Below, piece after piece: positions 46,634 through 56,139 of a stretch of DNA of 64,000 bases. The position numbers were made by a program, and so were the translations under genes. The stretch spans positions 1 to 64,000 of the forward strand of contig NZ_FOSR01000015.1 of assembly GCF_900114325.1 (NCBI RefSeq), given 5' to 3'. Numbering within the stretch: position 1 is the first letter of the stretch; each line of letters opens with the position of its first letter. The notes beneath the pieces are model-generated. The model worked only from the letters and a program-made list of their open reading frames with translations, was not told the DNA's origin and did not search any database. This DNA is from Rhodanobacter glycinis (GTDB taxonomy: Bacteria; Pseudomonadota; Gammaproteobacteria; Xanthomonadales; Rhodanobacteraceae).

Positions 46634-48703
46634 ATGTTCGAAGGACTGCGCTTCAACCATTGGAAAACGAACCTGGATGACAGCGGCATCGTCACGCTGA
46701 CCCTCGACCGCGCCAACAGCAGCGTCAACGCCATTTCGCGCGAGGTGCTGGACGAGCTGGGCCAGATCGTCGAGCGGCTGGCGATCGAGCGGCCGGCCGG
46801 GGTGATCATCCACTCCGCCAAGGCCTCCGGCTTCGCCGTGGGGGCCGACATCAAGGAGTTCGTGGGTTACGCGAAGCACGGCACCGTGCTGGAGAACATC
46901 CAGAACGGCCAGCGCGTCTACGAATCGCTGGCACGCCTGCCCTGCCCGACCGTGGCCGCCGTGCACGGCGCCTGCATGGGCGGCGGCACCGAACTGATCC
47001 TGGCCTGTCGCCAACGCATCGCCGCGGATGACGAGAAAACCCGAATCGGCCTGCCCGAAGTCATGCTCGGCATCCATCCCGGCTGGGGCGGCAGCGCGCG
47101 CCTGCCACGCCTGATCGGCGCCCCCGACGCGCTGCCGGTGATGCTCACCGGCAAGCCATTGTCGGCAAAGCGGGCACTGACGCTCGGCGTGGTCGATCGC
47201 ACCGCCCGGCTCGACGAGCTGCTGACCGAAGCGAAGCATCTGTTGCGCCGCCCCATCACGCGCCCGTTCGTGCGGCGGACCAAGGCCTGGGCCACGAACA
47301 CCTGGCTGGCGCGGCAGATCCTCGCCCCGATGGTGCTCAAGCAGACGGCCGCCAAGGTGCGCAAGGAACACTACCCGGCCCCATTCGCGCTGATCGACGT
47401 GTGGAAGCGCGGCGGCGGCGACATCCGGCAACGGCTGAAACTGGAAGCGCTGTCGGTGTCCAAGCTGGCGCAGACGCCGACCGCGCAGAACCTGATCCGC
47501 ATCTTCTTCCTGCAGGAGCGTCTGAAAGGCGCCGGCGGCGGCATCGACCCCGCCATCAAGCACGTGCATGTGGTCGGTGCCGGCGTCATGGGCGGCGATA
47601 TCGCGGCCTGGGCGGCGCTGAAGGGTTTCGACGTGACCCTGCAGGATCGCGAGATGAAGTACGTCCAGCCCGCGCTGGACCGCGCCCGCAAGCTCTACGA
47701 GAAAAAACTGAAAACGCCGGAAAAGATCGAGGCCGCCACGCGCCGCCTGCGCGCCGATGTCGAGGGCAAGGGCGTGGCCGATGCCGACCTGGCGATCGAG
47801 GCGATCTACGAGAACGCCGAAGCCAAGGAAGCGCTTTACGCCACCATCGAACCTCAGTTCCAGGCCGACGAGATCCTCGCTACCAACACCTCCAGCATTC
47901 CGCTGGATGAACTGCGCGGCAAGCTGGCGGCGCCGCAACGTTTCCTCGGCCTGCACTTTTTCAACCCGGTGGCGCAGATGCCGCTGGTCGAGGTGGTGCG
48001 CCACGAGCGGCTCGATCCGGCCATCGAGAAACGCGCACTGGCGTTCTGCAAGGCCATCGGCAAACTGCCGGTGGCGGTCAAGGGCACGCCCGGCTTCCTG
48101 GTCAATCGCATCCTGATGCCTTACCTGCTCGAAGCCATGCGCCTGTACAACGAAGGCGTGCCCGGGCCGGTGCTGGACAAAGTCGCCACGAAATTCGGCA
48201 TGCCGATGGGACCGATCGAGCTGGCCGACACGGTCGGGCTGGACGTGTGCGCCTCGGTCGGCAAGGAACTGGCGCCCTTCCTTGGGCTGGAGTTGCCACC
48301 CGGCCTCGAAGACAAAATGGAAGCCGGCAAGCGCGGCAAGAAGGATGGCCAGGGCCTGTACGTCTGGCACGAAGGCAAGCCGCAGAAACCCGAGGTCGAT
48401 CCGGACTACGCCGCCTCGCCCGATCTGCAGGACCGCATGGTGCTGTCGATGGTCAACGAAGCCGTGGCCTGCCTGGCCAACGGCGTGGTCGACGATGCCG
48501 ACCTGCTCGATGCCGGGGTGATCTTCGGTACCGGCTTCGCGCCCTTCCGCGGTGGCCCGATCCAGTACATCCGCAGCGAAGGCGCGGCCAAGCTCAAGGC
48601 ACGCCTGGAAACGCTGGCGGCGCAATACGGCGAACGCTTCACGCCGAAGCCGGGCTGGGACAACCCGGTACTGGCGCAAAGCGGTTTTGAATTGCCGGAC
48701 TGA
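46634..48703 (+). CDS. Fatty-acid oxidation alpha subunit (enoyl-CoA hydratase / 3-hydroxyacyl-CoA dehydrogenase)
   Basis: 689 residues from MFEGLRFNHWK at 46634; an alternative ATG at 46598 adds 12 residues, the frame to 46517 does not match the family. The N-terminal hydratase has SAKASGFAVGADIKEF and CMGGGTELILACR with GLPEVMLGIHPGWGG, holding both catalytic glutamates. The dehydrogenase part has VVGAGVMGGDIAA, FFNPVAQMPLVEVV and GFLVNRILMP. It performs two steps of beta-oxidation and is the FadB/FadJ alpha subunit. No thiolase (fadA/fadI) is adjacent, which is more like FadJ-type or stand-alone copies. Confidence 0.92.
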   Translation: MFEGLRFNHWKTNLDDSGIVTLTLDRANSSVNAISREVLDELGQIVERLAIERPAGVIIHSAKASGFAVGADIKEFVGYAKHGTVLENIQNGQRVYESLARLPCPTVAAVHGACMGGGTELILACRQRIAADDEKTRIGLPEVMLGIHPGWGGSARLPRLIGAPDALPVMLTGKPLSAKRALTLGVVDRTARLDELLTEAKHLLRRPITRPFVRRTKAWATNTWLARQILAPMVLKQTAAKVRKEHYPAPFALIDVWKRGGGDIRQRLKLEALSVSKLAQTPTAQNLIRIFFLQERLKGAGGGIDPAIKHVHVVGAGVMGGDIAAWAALKGFDVTLQDREMKYVQPALDRARKLYEKKLKTPEKIEAATRRLRADVEGKGVADADLAIEAIYENAEAKEALYATIEPQFQADEILATNTSSIPLDELRGKLAAPQRFLGLHFFNPVAQMPLVEVVRHERLDPAIEKRALAFCKAIGKLPVAVKGTPGFLVNRILMPYLLEAMRLYNEGVPGPVLDKVATKFGMPMGPIELADTVGLDVCASVGKELAPFLGLELPPGLEDKMEAGKRGKKDGQGLYVWHEGKPQKPEVDPDYAASPDLQDRMVLSMVNEAVACLANGVVDDADLLDAGVIFGTGFAPFRGGPIQYIRSEGAAKLKARLETLAAQYGERFTPKPGWDNPVLAQSGFELPD

Positions 48704-48755
48704 GGAACCGCTGCGGCTTTATCGAGTCTCACTGCCAGATGGGTCCCTGACCCCA

Positions 48756-48781
48756 ACCCTCTCCCTTAACGGGGAGAGGGT
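48756..48781. terminator. Convergent hairpin between fad gene and DUF2058
   Basis: ACCCTCTCCC pairs perfectly with GGGAGAGGGT around a 6-base loop. It lies between converging genes and 9 bases before the DUF2058 stop codon; no long T-run follows. This CCTCTCCC/GGGAGAGG form is common in repeat-type terminators. Confidence 0.65.
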
Positions 48782-48789
48782 GCAAGGCG

Positions 48790-49344
48790 CTACCACATCA
48801 AGTCGTCAGGCACGCCGTCGTCGCCGATGCCGCCGGCGCCTGGCTCCACCAGCAACGCGAGCAGGTGTGCATCGATGTCGCGTACCTGCTCGGCAATCGC
48901 ACGCTCGACCAGCACATAGCGTCCCGCCTGCTGCACGATGCCCAGCTCGCCGGCATTGAGCGCGGCCAGCTGCGCGGGGTCCACGTGGACACGACGGATC
49001 TTGCCGCCGTATTCGAAATGCCGGACATGCTCGGCGTCAGCCTTGTTCAGGGCCTTGCCCTGCAAAAGCTGCTGGATCTTCTGCTTGCGCTCGCGCTTCA
49101 GGCGCGCCTGTTCGGCGGCCTCGCGTTCGGCCTGCTTGCGTTCATTGGCTTCGGTACGGGCACGGATCGCATAGGCCTTGGCCAGATCGACCTCGTCGCT
49201 GGAGGCAGCGCGCGCCTTCGTCCCTTTCGAGCCCTTCTTGAACGCAGGCGTGCGCCCGCTGTTGGGCGCGCTCGGGCGCTTTTCTTCGCGAACCTGTTTG
49301 ACGATGCCGCTTTTCAGCAGCTGATCGCGCAGGGAATCGGCCAT
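48790..49344 (-). CDS. DUF2058 (YaiL-like) protein
   Basis: 184 residues. The N-terminus MADSLRDQLLKSGIVKQVRE and a long basic, charged helix (about residues 30-100, rich in Lys, Arg, Glu, Ala), then HFEYGGKIRRVHVDPAQLAA and YVLVERAIAEQVRDID are the DUF2058 family features. Likely a nucleic-acid- or ribosome-associated protein by composition, not shown. The frame extends upstream to 49527, but the ATG at 49344 is the family start. Confidence 0.9.
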   Translation of the reverse strand: MADSLRDQLLKSGIVKQVREEKRPSAPNSGRTPAFKKGSKGTKARAASSDEVDLAKAYAIRARTEANERKQAEREAAEQARLKRERKQKIQQLLQGKALNKADAEHVRHFEYGGKIRRVHVDPAQLAALNAGELGIVQQAGRYVLVERAIAEQVRDIDAHLLALLVEPGAGGIGDDGVPDDLMW

Positions 49345-49381
49345 GGTCGGAATCCGGTGTGAGCGTAATGCCAGAGTCGGT

Positions 49382-49594
49382 TCAATAATGCGGCGGCGGT
49401 GGTTCGCTGTGCGGGTCGTGGCCCTGCCCCAGCCGCAACGAGGCCAGCTCGCTGCGCAAGTCGTGCACCAGCCGCTCCAGCGTGGCGATGCGCATGGACT
49501 GCTCGCCATCGGCGTTGGCCAGCCCAAGCACGGTATCGTCGATGAAAGTGAGTCGGACTTCCAGCTCGGTCAGTCGCTGTTCGAGATTGTCCAT
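49382..49594 (-). CDS. slyX: SlyX family protein
   Basis: 70 residues, the usual size. It is a coiled-coil protein (NLEQRLTELEVRLTFIDDTV, with ATLERLVHDLRSELASL) and ends in a Pro-rich HSEPPPPHY tail, which is typical of SlyX. Function unknown. Its ATG overlaps the ugd stop (ATGA), so it is coupled to ugd. DUF2058 follows 37 bases downstream. Confidence 0.9.
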   Translation of the reverse strand: MDNLEQRLTELEVRLTFIDDTVLGLANADGEQSMRIATLERLVHDLRSELASLRLGQGHDPHSEPPPPHY

Positions 49595-50937
49595 CAGCGT
49601 TTCACGCCCAGCGAACGTCCGCGCCCGATGCCGTAATAGGCCAGCCCGGCCTCTTCCACGGTCGACGGCTCGTACAGATTGCGTCCGTCGAAGATCGCCG
49701 GTTCTTTCAGTGCGGCGCGAATCGCCGCGAAATCCGGGCTGCGGAACAGCTTCCACTCGGTGACGATGGCCAGCACGTCGGCGCCCTTCAGCGCGTCATG
49801 GGGCTGCCCGCACAAGACCAGGTCGTCGCGTTCACCGTAGATACGCTGCGCTTCCTCGCGCGCTTCCGGATCAAAGGCACGCACCGTTGCACCGGCTTGC
49901 CACAACGCCTCGATCAGGCGCCGGCTGGGCGCTTCGCGCATGTCGTCGGTATTCGGCTTGAAGGCCAGGCCCCACAACGCGATGGTCTTGCCCTTGAGCT
50001 GGCCGTCGAAGTGGCGCGAGATCAGCTCGAACAACTTGGTCTTCTGGTCGTGGTTGACCGCTTCCACCGCCCCCAGCAGGCGCGCCTGGTAACCCACGCC
50101 GCGCGCGGTGCGCTCCAGCGCCTGCACGTCCTTGGGGAAGCACGAGCCACCGTAGCCGGCGCCCGGGTAGATGAAGTGGTAGCCGATGCGCGGATCCGCA
50201 CCGATACCGTGGCGCACCAGTTCCACATCCGCGCCCACGCGTTCGGCGATGTTGGCAATCTCGTTCATGAAGCTGATCTTGGTCGCCAACATGGCGTTGG
50301 CGGCGTACTTGGTCAGCTCGGCCGAACGCTCGTCCATCACCACCATGCGATCGTGGTTGCGGTTGAACGGTGCGTACAGCTTGCGCAGCACGTCGACGGC
50401 GCGCGCGCTGGAACTGCCCACCACGATGCGGTCCGGGCGCAGGCAATCGGCCACCGCGTCGCCTTCCTTGAGGAACTCGGGGTTGGAGACCACGTCGAAT
50501 GCGATCGTCGCGCCGCGCGCGGCCAGCTCGGCGGCAATCGCCTCGCGCACGCGATCGGCGGTGCCCACCGGCACGGTCGACTTGTTCACCACCACGGTAT
50601 AGCGATCCATGTGCTGGCCGATGGTCTTCGCCACGCTCAACACATATTGCAGGTCGGCGCTGCCATCTTCGTCCGGCGGCGTGCCGACCGCGATGAACAC
50701 CACCTGCCCGTGCGCGATGGCTGGCGCCGGATCAGTGGTGAAGGCCAACTGGCCATTCGCGTGGTTGCGCGCGACGATCGGCTCCAGGCCCGGCTCGTAG
50801 ATCGGGATGTCGCCCTGTTCCAGGCGCGCCACCTTGCCCGCGTCGATATCGACGCAGACCACGTGATTGCCCATTTCCGCCAGGCAGGCACCGGTGACGA
50901 GGCCTACATAACCGGTTCCGAAGATGGTGACGTTCAT
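49594..50937 (-). CDS. ugd: UDP-glucose 6-dehydrogenase
   Basis: 447 residues from [20 protein letters not shown], the NAD-binding start. [11 protein letters not shown] is the second motif, and [12 protein letters not shown] carries the catalytic Cys266. [13 protein letters not shown] is the C-terminal signature. It oxidises UDP-glucose to UDP-glucuronate for polysaccharide or lipid A modification precursors. It is overlapped by slyX. The strong hairpin downstream of the FKBP gene separates the two transcripts. Confidence 0.96.
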   Translation of the reverse strand: MNVTIFGTGYVGLVTGACLAEMGNHVVCVDIDAGKVARLEQGDIPIYEPGLEPIVARNHANGQLAFTTDPAPAIAHGQVVFIAVGTPPDEDGSADLQYVLSVAKTIGQHMDRYTVVVNKSTVPVGTADRVREAIAAELAARGATIAFDVVSNPEFLKEGDAVADCLRPDRIVVGSSSARAVDVLRKLYAPFNRNHDRMVVMDERSAELTKYAANAMLATKISFMNEIANIAERVGADVELVRHGIGADPRIGYHFIYPGAGYGGSCFPKDVQALERTARGVGYQARLLGAVEAVNHDQKTKLFELISRHFDGQLKGKTIALWGLAFKPNTDDMREAPSRRLIEALWQAGATVRAFDPEAREEAQRIYGERDDLVLCGQPHDALKGADVLAIVTEWKLFRSPDFAAIRAALKEPAIFDGRNLYEPSTVEEAGLAYYGIGRGRSLGVKR

Positions 50938-51037
50938 CGGTTGCCCAGGTATTCGTGTGAAGCCGCACATTCTAACAGGCGCGGCGTGCTGGATCGCGCA
51001 AAAAACCGAGCCAGCAGCCCGTGGCCCGCGACCAAAG

Positions 51038-51069
51038 CGAAGGGGCGCGAATCGCTTCGCGCCCCTTCG
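51038..51069 (-). terminator. Terminator of the FKBP gene (perfect 14-bp hairpin)
   Basis: CGAAGGGGCGCGAA and TTCGCGCCCCTTCG pair perfectly around TCGC. On the minus strand it is followed by CTTTGGT, a weak U-tract. It lies about 34 bases after the FKBP stop. Confidence 0.8.
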
Positions 51070-51102
51070 GTTCACAACGCTGGCAGCATGGCTGCCGCGC
51101 GC

Positions 51103-51858
51103 TTACTTCTGTCCGGCGTCCGGTGCAGCGCCACCCTTGGTGGGACCGGTGCTAACCAGGGTCACGTCGAAGATCAGCGTTTCATTCGGCGGCATCTCGC
51201 TACGCGGCTCGGAGCCGTAGGCGAGGTTCGACGGGATGAAGAACTGGTAATGGCCACCGGTCTGCATCAGCTCCAGGCCTTCGCGGAAGCCCGGGATCAC
51301 GTTGGCCAGCGGAATCGACGCCGGGCCGCTGCTGCCATGCTTCGACGAATCGTCGAACACGGTGCCGTCGACCAGCTTGCCGACATAGTTGACCTTGACC
51401 GTGTCGTTCGGACCCGGGCGAGCGCCGGAACCCTGCGACAGCACCTTGTACTGCAGGCCCGAGGCCGTGACCTTCACGCCAGCGGCGTGGCGGTTCTTGG
51501 CCAGGAAGGCCTCACCGGCCGCCTTGTTCTTGGCCGCTTCCTTGTCGAACTCGGCCTTGGCCTTGGCGCGCAGCTGGGTGACAAACGCTTCCTTGACCGA
51601 CTTGTACTCGGCCTCGGACATGGTCGGCTTCTGGCCGGACAGCTCCGACTGGACCGCACGAGCGACAGTGGCCGGATCGATCTCTTGGCGCACGATCGGC
51701 GGCAACGAGCTGGCCAGATCCCAGCCGACCACGTAGCTGGCCTTGGTCTTGTCGACCGTGCTGCTCTTGGTGGTCTGGGCTGCTTGCACGCTGGCCGTCA
51801 TGCCCAGCGCAACGGCCAACGTGGCCATTGTCAGCGTGGGACGCAAAAGATGCTTCAT
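51103..51858 (-). CDS. FKBP-type peptidyl-prolyl isomerase (FkpA/Mip-like)
   Basis: 251 residues with a signal peptide (1-26, ending SVQAA). The N-terminal helical dimerisation region (50-130) is followed by a C-terminal FKBP domain (YVGKLVDGTVFDDS, IPLANVIPGFREGLELM, NLAYGSE, LIFDVTLV). It speeds proline isomerisation in periplasmic protein folding. GAGGGAG precedes the ATG. It is more like E. coli FkpA or Legionella Mip than cytosolic FkpB. Confidence 0.94.
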   Translation of the reverse strand: MKHLLRPTLTMATLAVALGMTASVQAAQTTKSSTVDKTKASYVVGWDLASSLPPIVRQEIDPATVARAVQSELSGQKPTMSEAEYKSVKEAFVTQLRAKAKAEFDKEAAKNKAAGEAFLAKNRHAAGVKVTASGLQYKVLSQGSGARPGPNDTVKVNYVGKLVDGTVFDDSSKHGSSGPASIPLANVIPGFREGLELMQTGGHYQFFIPSNLAYGSEPRSEMPPNETLIFDVTLVSTGPTKGGAAPDAGQK

Positions 51859-52020
51859 TCGGAACTCCCTCGTCATGGATATACCGGCGTGCCGGCCGCC
51901 CCTCCCCGTTGGAGGGCAGAACCCGCATTGTGCGGGTCCCGTTCGGTCTTGGCAACGACGTTTTGTGTCCGACAATCCGCCACATGAAAGGTTCAATCAT
52001 GACGCTTGCGGGATGAGACT

Positions 52021-53781
52021 TCAGTCACGCGAATCGGCTTCCGGCTTGTTCAGCGTGTCGCGCAGTGCAGCCTGCAGGCGCGCATGCATCTTCACCAGCG
52101 AACGCCACAGCATCACCGCCAGCACCAGCACCACGCCCCCCACCGACAGCGCCACCCCGCGTGGCGGCAGGATCGTCGAGCCCAACGCCCCCACCAGCAG
52201 GGCCAGCAGTACCAGCGCCGCCACCGGGATCAGTCGCGCCAACACCTGGCGGATGGCCTGGGTATAGCCTCCGGCAAAGCGCTCGCGAATACCCAATTCA
52301 GCCAGCAGCATGCCCAGCGCCTCGGCTTTGCGGTAAATGGCAATCAGGAACGGCAGCGACAGCACCAGCGCCACCGCCCAGATCAGCGAATGGCGCATTT
52401 CCCGATCGATCCCCACCTTCGAAAACCAGCCCCAGCCGTGCGCATTGACATAGGCGCCGATCGTGAACAGCGTGACCACCAGGATCACATTGACCACGAT
52501 ATGCCACAGCAAGCGACGGAACATCGCCGCAATCGCCGCGTTTTCCGCCACCGGCCGCAAATTCTCCAGCCAGCCGCTATAGCTGGTGACCAGCAGGCGC
52601 AACGACTGCGGCAACACCTTGCGGCCTCCGTTCGCCAGGGCATCCGTCGAGCGCATCAGGTACGGTGACGCCACCATGCAGATCAGCGACGAGGCGACCG
52701 CGATCGGGTAGATGAACTTGCTTACCGCATTCAGCGACAGACCCAACGTGGCGATCACGAACGAGAACTCGCCGATCTGCGCCATGCTCAGGCCTGCGCG
52801 CAAGGCGGTGCGGGCGTCATGGCCCACGAAGAAACAGCCCACGCTGCACGCCAGCGTCTTGCCCAGCATGACGACCACCGCCACCAGCAACGCCGGCAAC
52901 GCGTACTGCATCAGCAAGGCGGGGTCGATCTTCAGCCCGATGGACACAAAGAACAGCGCGGCAAACATGTCACGCAACGGTTCCACCATATGCACCACGC
53001 GTGTCGCGTTGCGCGCCTCGGCCACCACCGCACCGGCAAGGAAAGCCCCCAGCGCCACGCTGAAACCCAGCAAGGCCGCCAGCAGGCTGGCACCGAAGCA
53101 GATGCCCAGCACGCTGACCAGCAGCATTTCGTCATTGCCAAACCCGGCCACGTAATCCACCAAGCGTGGCAGCAGCAGCAAGCCAACCAGCATGCCGGCC
53201 ACCACGAACAGGCCCAGGTGACCGATCAGGCTGAACGCCACGCCGGTTTCCACCACCCCGCCAATGGCCACCGCGGTCAGCAGAGTCAGGATGACGATGG
53301 TCAGCATGTCTTCCGCGACCAGCATGCCGATCACCACCCGCGCGAACGGCCATTGCCGCATCCCGCCCTCACTCAGGGTGCGCGTGGCCACCATCGTCGA
53401 GGACAACGACATGATCGCGCCCAGGAACAGCGCATCGCGGGTGCTCCAGCCAAAGGCCGTGCCCAGCGTGTAGCCGACCCACAGCATGAAGCCGACCTCG
53501 GCCACCGTCACCAGCAGCACGCCCGCACCTACCTCGCGCAACTTGCGCACGCTGAACTCCAGGCCCAGCGTGAACATCAGCAGCACCACGCCGAGATTCG
53601 AGATGTCGCCAATGGTGCGTGGATCCGTGATCAGCACGCCCGGCGTATGCGGGCCGATCAGTACACCCGCAAGGATGTAGCCCGGCAGTACCGGCAGGCG
53701 CAGCCGGTGCAACAGGACCGTCGTGGTGCCCGCCACCAGCATCACGATGGCCAGGTCGCGAATGAATCCGATATCGTGCAT
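52021..53781 (-). CDS. Cation/proton antiporter (CPA2, KefB-like membrane part)
   Basis: 586 residues with about a dozen membrane segments (for example VLLHRLRLPVLPGYILAGVL, LLMFTLGLEFSVRKL, VALGAFLAGAVVAEA). The family residues in LGAIMSLSSTMVATRTL and the GLSMAQIGEFSFVIATLGL segment are typical of CPA2/KefB-type transporters. The C-terminus has extra helices but no TrkA-N nucleotide-binding domain, unlike KefB or KefC. It probably exchanges K+ or Na+ for protons. It follows FKBP gene on the same strand by about 160 bases. Confidence 0.92.
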   Translation of the reverse strand: MHDIGFIRDLAIVMLVAGTTTVLLHRLRLPVLPGYILAGVLIGPHTPGVLITDPRTIGDISNLGVVLLMFTLGLEFSVRKLREVGAGVLLVTVAEVGFMLWVGYTLGTAFGWSTRDALFLGAIMSLSSTMVATRTLSEGGMRQWPFARVVIGMLVAEDMLTIVILTLLTAVAIGGVVETGVAFSLIGHLGLFVVAGMLVGLLLLPRLVDYVAGFGNDEMLLVSVLGICFGASLLAALLGFSVALGAFLAGAVVAEARNATRVVHMVEPLRDMFAALFFVSIGLKIDPALLMQYALPALLVAVVVMLGKTLACSVGCFFVGHDARTALRAGLSMAQIGEFSFVIATLGLSLNAVSKFIYPIAVASSLICMVASPYLMRSTDALANGGRKVLPQSLRLLVTSYSGWLENLRPVAENAAIAAMFRRLLWHIVVNVILVVTLFTIGAYVNAHGWGWFSKVGIDREMRHSLIWAVALVLSLPFLIAIYRKAEALGMLLAELGIRERFAGGYTQAIRQVLARLIPVAALVLLALLVGALGSTILPPRGVALSVGGVVLVLAVMLWRSLVKMHARLQAALRDTLNKPEADSRD

Positions 53782-53924
53782 GCCTTCCTCTTGGGCGCGC
53801 TGACGGGTTCACCAGCTTAGGCCCTGCGACGCGTCTTCGCCTAGCGCGTGTTGCATCTGTGCATGCACTGCGTGACGCGCCCGTCACGGCTGAACTTGAT
53901 CAGCGACGAAGCTCAGCGAAAGTG

Positions 53925-53969
53925 CGTTCGTGCTGAGCGCAGTTTGCTGCCAGCGAGCAGAGTCGAAGC
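53925..53969 (-). repeat. Dispersed intergenic repeat, copy A
   Basis: CGTTCGTGCTGAGCGC at the left, AGAGTCGAAGCG at the right; inverted relative to copy B at 53986-54026. Same family as 5664-5705. The 443-base gap 53782-54224 contains these two copies and the tRNA promoter and otherwise no gene. Confidence 0.65.
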
Positions 53970-53985
53970 GCCCATCGGCGATCAT

Positions 53986-54026
53986 CCTTCGACTCCGGCC
54001 CTGCGGGCCGACGCTCAGGGCGAACG
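53986..54026 (+). repeat. Dispersed intergenic repeat, copy B
   Basis: CCTTCGACTCCGGCCCTGCG, then ACGCTCAGGGCGAACG, facing copy A. GGCCCTGCGGGCC makes an internal palindrome. Confidence 0.65.
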
Positions 54027-54178
54027 ATGAGATATCGACTGAATCTTGTCGCCCACCAAACGGCCGGATGAAGCGAGGACCCGGAGCTTCGGTACCCGAC
54101 CATTGCGCAGGCACACTGCGCGCTCGCAACGAACGCATCGCCATTTTCACTTCGGTGAAAAATTTCTGGAAAAAATGC

Positions 54179-54207
54179 TTGACGGAATCGCGAACCACAC
54201 CTATTCT
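54179..54207 (+). promoter_or_regulatory. Sigma-70 promoter of the tRNA-Ala-Glu-Asp cluster
   Basis: TTGACG (54179-54184), 17 bases, TATTCT (54202-54207). A GC-rich discriminator (CGGGC) follows, the usual mark of stringently controlled stable-RNA promoters. The first tRNA starts at 54225. Confidence 0.85.
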
Positions 54208-54224
54208 TTCGGGCTTCCAGCGGC

Positions 54225-54300
54225 GGGGCCATAGCTCAGCTGGGAGAGCGCCTGCATGGCATGCAGGAGGTCGGCGGTTCGATCCCGCCTGGCTCCACCA
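54225..54300 (+). tRNA. tRNA-Ala (anticodon GGC)
   Basis: 76 bases with encoded CCA. Acceptor GGGGCCA / TGGCTCC, D arm AGCTCAGCTGGGAGAGC, anticodon stem CCTGC/GCAGG with loop ATGGCAT (GGC), T arm GGCGGTTCGATCCCGCC. Reads GCC codons. Confidence 0.96.
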
Positions 54301-54309
54301 ACTTGAATT

Positions 54310-54385
54310 GTCCCCATCGTCTAGAGGCCTAGGACACCACCCTTTCACGGTGGCGACCGGGGTTCGAATCCCCGTGGGGACGCCA
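54310..54385 (+). tRNA. tRNA-Glu (anticodon TTC)
   Basis: 76 bases with encoded CCA. Acceptor GTCCCCA / TGGGGAC, anticodon loop CTTTCAC (TTC), T arm CCGGGGTTCGAATCCCCG. It is ten bases after tRNA-Ala, one transcript. Confidence 0.96.
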
Positions 54386-54415
54386 AGTTGGCTCGCAACG
54401 CTGGTTATACAATGT

Positions 54416-54492
54416 GGAGCGGTAGTTCAGCTGGTTAGAATGCTGGCCTGTCACGCCGGAGGTCGCGGGTTCGAGTCCCGTCCGCTCCGCCA
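54416..54492 (+). tRNA. tRNA-Asp (anticodon GTC)
   Basis: 77 bases with encoded CCA. Acceptor GGAGCGG / CCGCTCC, anticodon loop CTGTCAC (GTC), T arm GCGGGTTCGAGTCCCGT. Third tRNA of the cluster, followed by a terminator. Confidence 0.96.
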
Positions 54493-54502
54493 CTGTAAGC
54501 AG

Positions 54503-54528
54503 GAAACCCGCCTTGTGCGGGTTTTTTG
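54503..54528 (+). terminator. Rho-independent terminator of the tRNA cluster
   Basis: AACCCGC-CTTGT-GCGGGTT followed by TTTTT; it lies ten bases after the last tRNA CCA. Confidence 0.92.
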
Positions 54529-54554
54529 TTGCTTGCATGGATACCCATCGGGCT

Positions 54555-54574
54555 GGCGCCCGCTCGCGGGCGCC
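54555..54574. repeat. GC palindrome before the DUF1249 gene end
   Basis: GGCGCCCGCTCGCGGGCGCC is an almost perfect palindrome whose core CCCGCTCGCGGG is shared with the 3163-3242 repeat. It may terminate the DUF1249-ppsR transcript arriving from the right. Confidence 0.5.
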
Positions 54575-54586
54575 TGCCAGGCGTCC

Positions 54587-55072
54587 CTACGATGTCTTCT
54601 GACCCTCACGTCCGGGCATCGGTGCCAGCGTGGCGACGGAATGTCCCTGCCCCGCCAGGTATTCCAGCCAGCGCGAGAGAAACCCGTTCATCTGCAGCCG
54701 GTGCTGGAACACCGTGTGCGCCGGCGGAAACGGGCCGAGCACTTGCCACAGGTGGCGTCCGGGATGGCAGTGCATCGCTTCGGCCACATGCGCGTCGGTA
54801 TACATGCGCAACTGTGCCGAGGGCGACCGATGCCCCGTCTGCGCATCGACAAAGCCGTAGGTGAGTTCCAGTTCCAGCGTGTACGGATGGCATTCCTGCA
54901 CCACCAGGTGCACCGGCAAGCCATCGGAAACATCCGACACGTAATCGCCCGCTTCCAGTGTCTGCGGTGCGAACAGTCGCACGAGCCGATGATAATTTTC
55001 GGCATACAACCCCATCAGGAACTCGAAGCGTCCCGGCAGCAGGCTGTGGCGATTGTCGAGTACGGCACTCAT
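54587..55072 (-). CDS. DUF1249 (YqiB-like) protein
   Basis: 161 residues. YAENYHRLVRLFAPQTLEAG, then a HLVVQECHPYTLELELTY and LRMYTDAHVAEAMHC segment and QMNGFLSRWLEYLAGQGH are features of DUF1249, which includes E. coli YqiB. Function unknown. It follows ppsR by 25 bases on the same strand, so they are probably an operon. Confidence 0.88.
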   Translation of the reverse strand: MSAVLDNRHSLLPGRFEFLMGLYAENYHRLVRLFAPQTLEAGDYVSDVSDGLPVHLVVQECHPYTLELELTYGFVDAQTGHRSPSAQLRMYTDAHVAEAMHCHPGRHLWQVLGPFPPAHTVFQHRLQMNGFLSRWLEYLAGQGHSVATLAPMPGREGQKTS

Positions 55073-55097
55073 GCGGAAATGGAGACTCCGGAAAAGG

Positions 55098-55913
55098 TCA
55101 GAACATGGTTCGTTCGATACCGAAACGATCGAAGATCTTGCTGGCGATCTCCTCGATCGAGACGTGCGTGGTGTTGAGCGACGGAATGCCTGCCTGGCGC
55201 ATCAGCCGATCAGCCTGCTCCAGCTCCCAGCGGCACTGCTTGAGCGTGGCATAACGGCTTCCCGGTCGACGCTGTTCGCGGATCTGTGCGAGCCGTACCG
55301 GGTCGATGGTCAGGCCATACAGGCGATCCTTCCAGGGCCGCAGCCGCGCGGGCAGTTCCAGTTTTTCGAGATCCTCGTCGGTCAACGGATAGTTGGCGGC
55401 ACTGACCCCGTAATGCAAGGCCATGTAGAGGCAGGTTGGCGTCTTGCCCGAGCGCGATACACCCACCAGGATCAGATCCGACTCGGCGTAATTCACGTCG
55501 ATGCCATCATCATGCGACAGCGCATAGTTGGTTGCGTTGATGCGCGCTTCGTACTTGTCGAAATCGACCAGTCCGTGCGAACGGTTCACCGCACCGGAAC
55601 GCTTGGCGCCCAGCTCGTCCTCCAGCGGACCGATGAACGGCGCGAACACATCCAGCATCAACGCACCGGTACCGGCCACGATCTCGCACAGCGCGCGATC
55701 GGCCATCGTGTTGACCACGATCGGCCGCTCGCCGCTCTTCGCGTAATGCGTCTTGATGCGCAACGCGGCATTCTCCGCCTTGTGCACGTTGTCGATGAAC
55801 GGCAAGCGGTGCTTGATGAAGCTCACCCCCTCGAACTGGGCAAGAATGCTGTTGCCGATCGTCTCGGCCGTAATACCAGTGGAATCGGAGATGAAAAATA
55901 CCGTGCGCTGCAT
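55098..55913 (-). CDS. ppsR: PEP synthase regulatory protein (kinase/pyrophosphorylase)
   Basis: 271 residues of the DUF299/PSRP family. [15 protein letters not shown] is the P-loop (around residue 150); [15 protein letters not shown] is the N-terminal signature. It both inactivates PEP synthase by ADP-dependent phosphorylation of a threonine and restores it by Pi-dependent pyrophosphorolysis. It is divergent from ppsA, the conserved arrangement for this pair. The start is set at [10 protein letters not shown]. Confidence 0.95.
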   Translation of the reverse strand: MQRTVFFISDSTGITAETIGNSILAQFEGVSFIKHRLPFIDNVHKAENAALRIKTHYAKSGERPIVVNTMADRALCEIVAGTGALMLDVFAPFIGPLEDELGAKRSGAVNRSHGLVDFDKYEARINATNYALSHDDGIDVNYAESDLILVGVSRSGKTPTCLYMALHYGVSAANYPLTDEDLEKLELPARLRPWKDRLYGLTIDPVRLAQIREQRRPGSRYATLKQCRWELEQADRLMRQAGIPSLNTTHVSIEEIASKIFDRFGIERTMF

Positions 55914-56139
55914 GGGTTGCCCGAGAGCCTTTGAAATATCCTCGGCGAACATTAGCGCATGCGTCGTCGCCTGTCTTTTCTGGACTCGAGCTGACTGGTA
56001 TGCAGTTGGAGCGGCGATGGTTTGCAATGGTCTTCTTGTGCCACGCACCATCGACAGCGGACAATACCAGTCTTTGCGCGGCCTGATTCCAGCGCCGCCC
56101 GACGTCTTTACCACTATCGAGCTCTTTAAGGAGACTCCC

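Noticed and set aside
46586-48679. 697-codon open frame opposite the fatty-acid oxidation gene
   Set aside because: Antisense shadow of a strongly conserved enzyme; no recognisable domains.
49798-51987. 729-codon open frame opposite ugd and the FKBP gene
   Set aside because: Spans two real genes and a terminator on the other strand; no homology.
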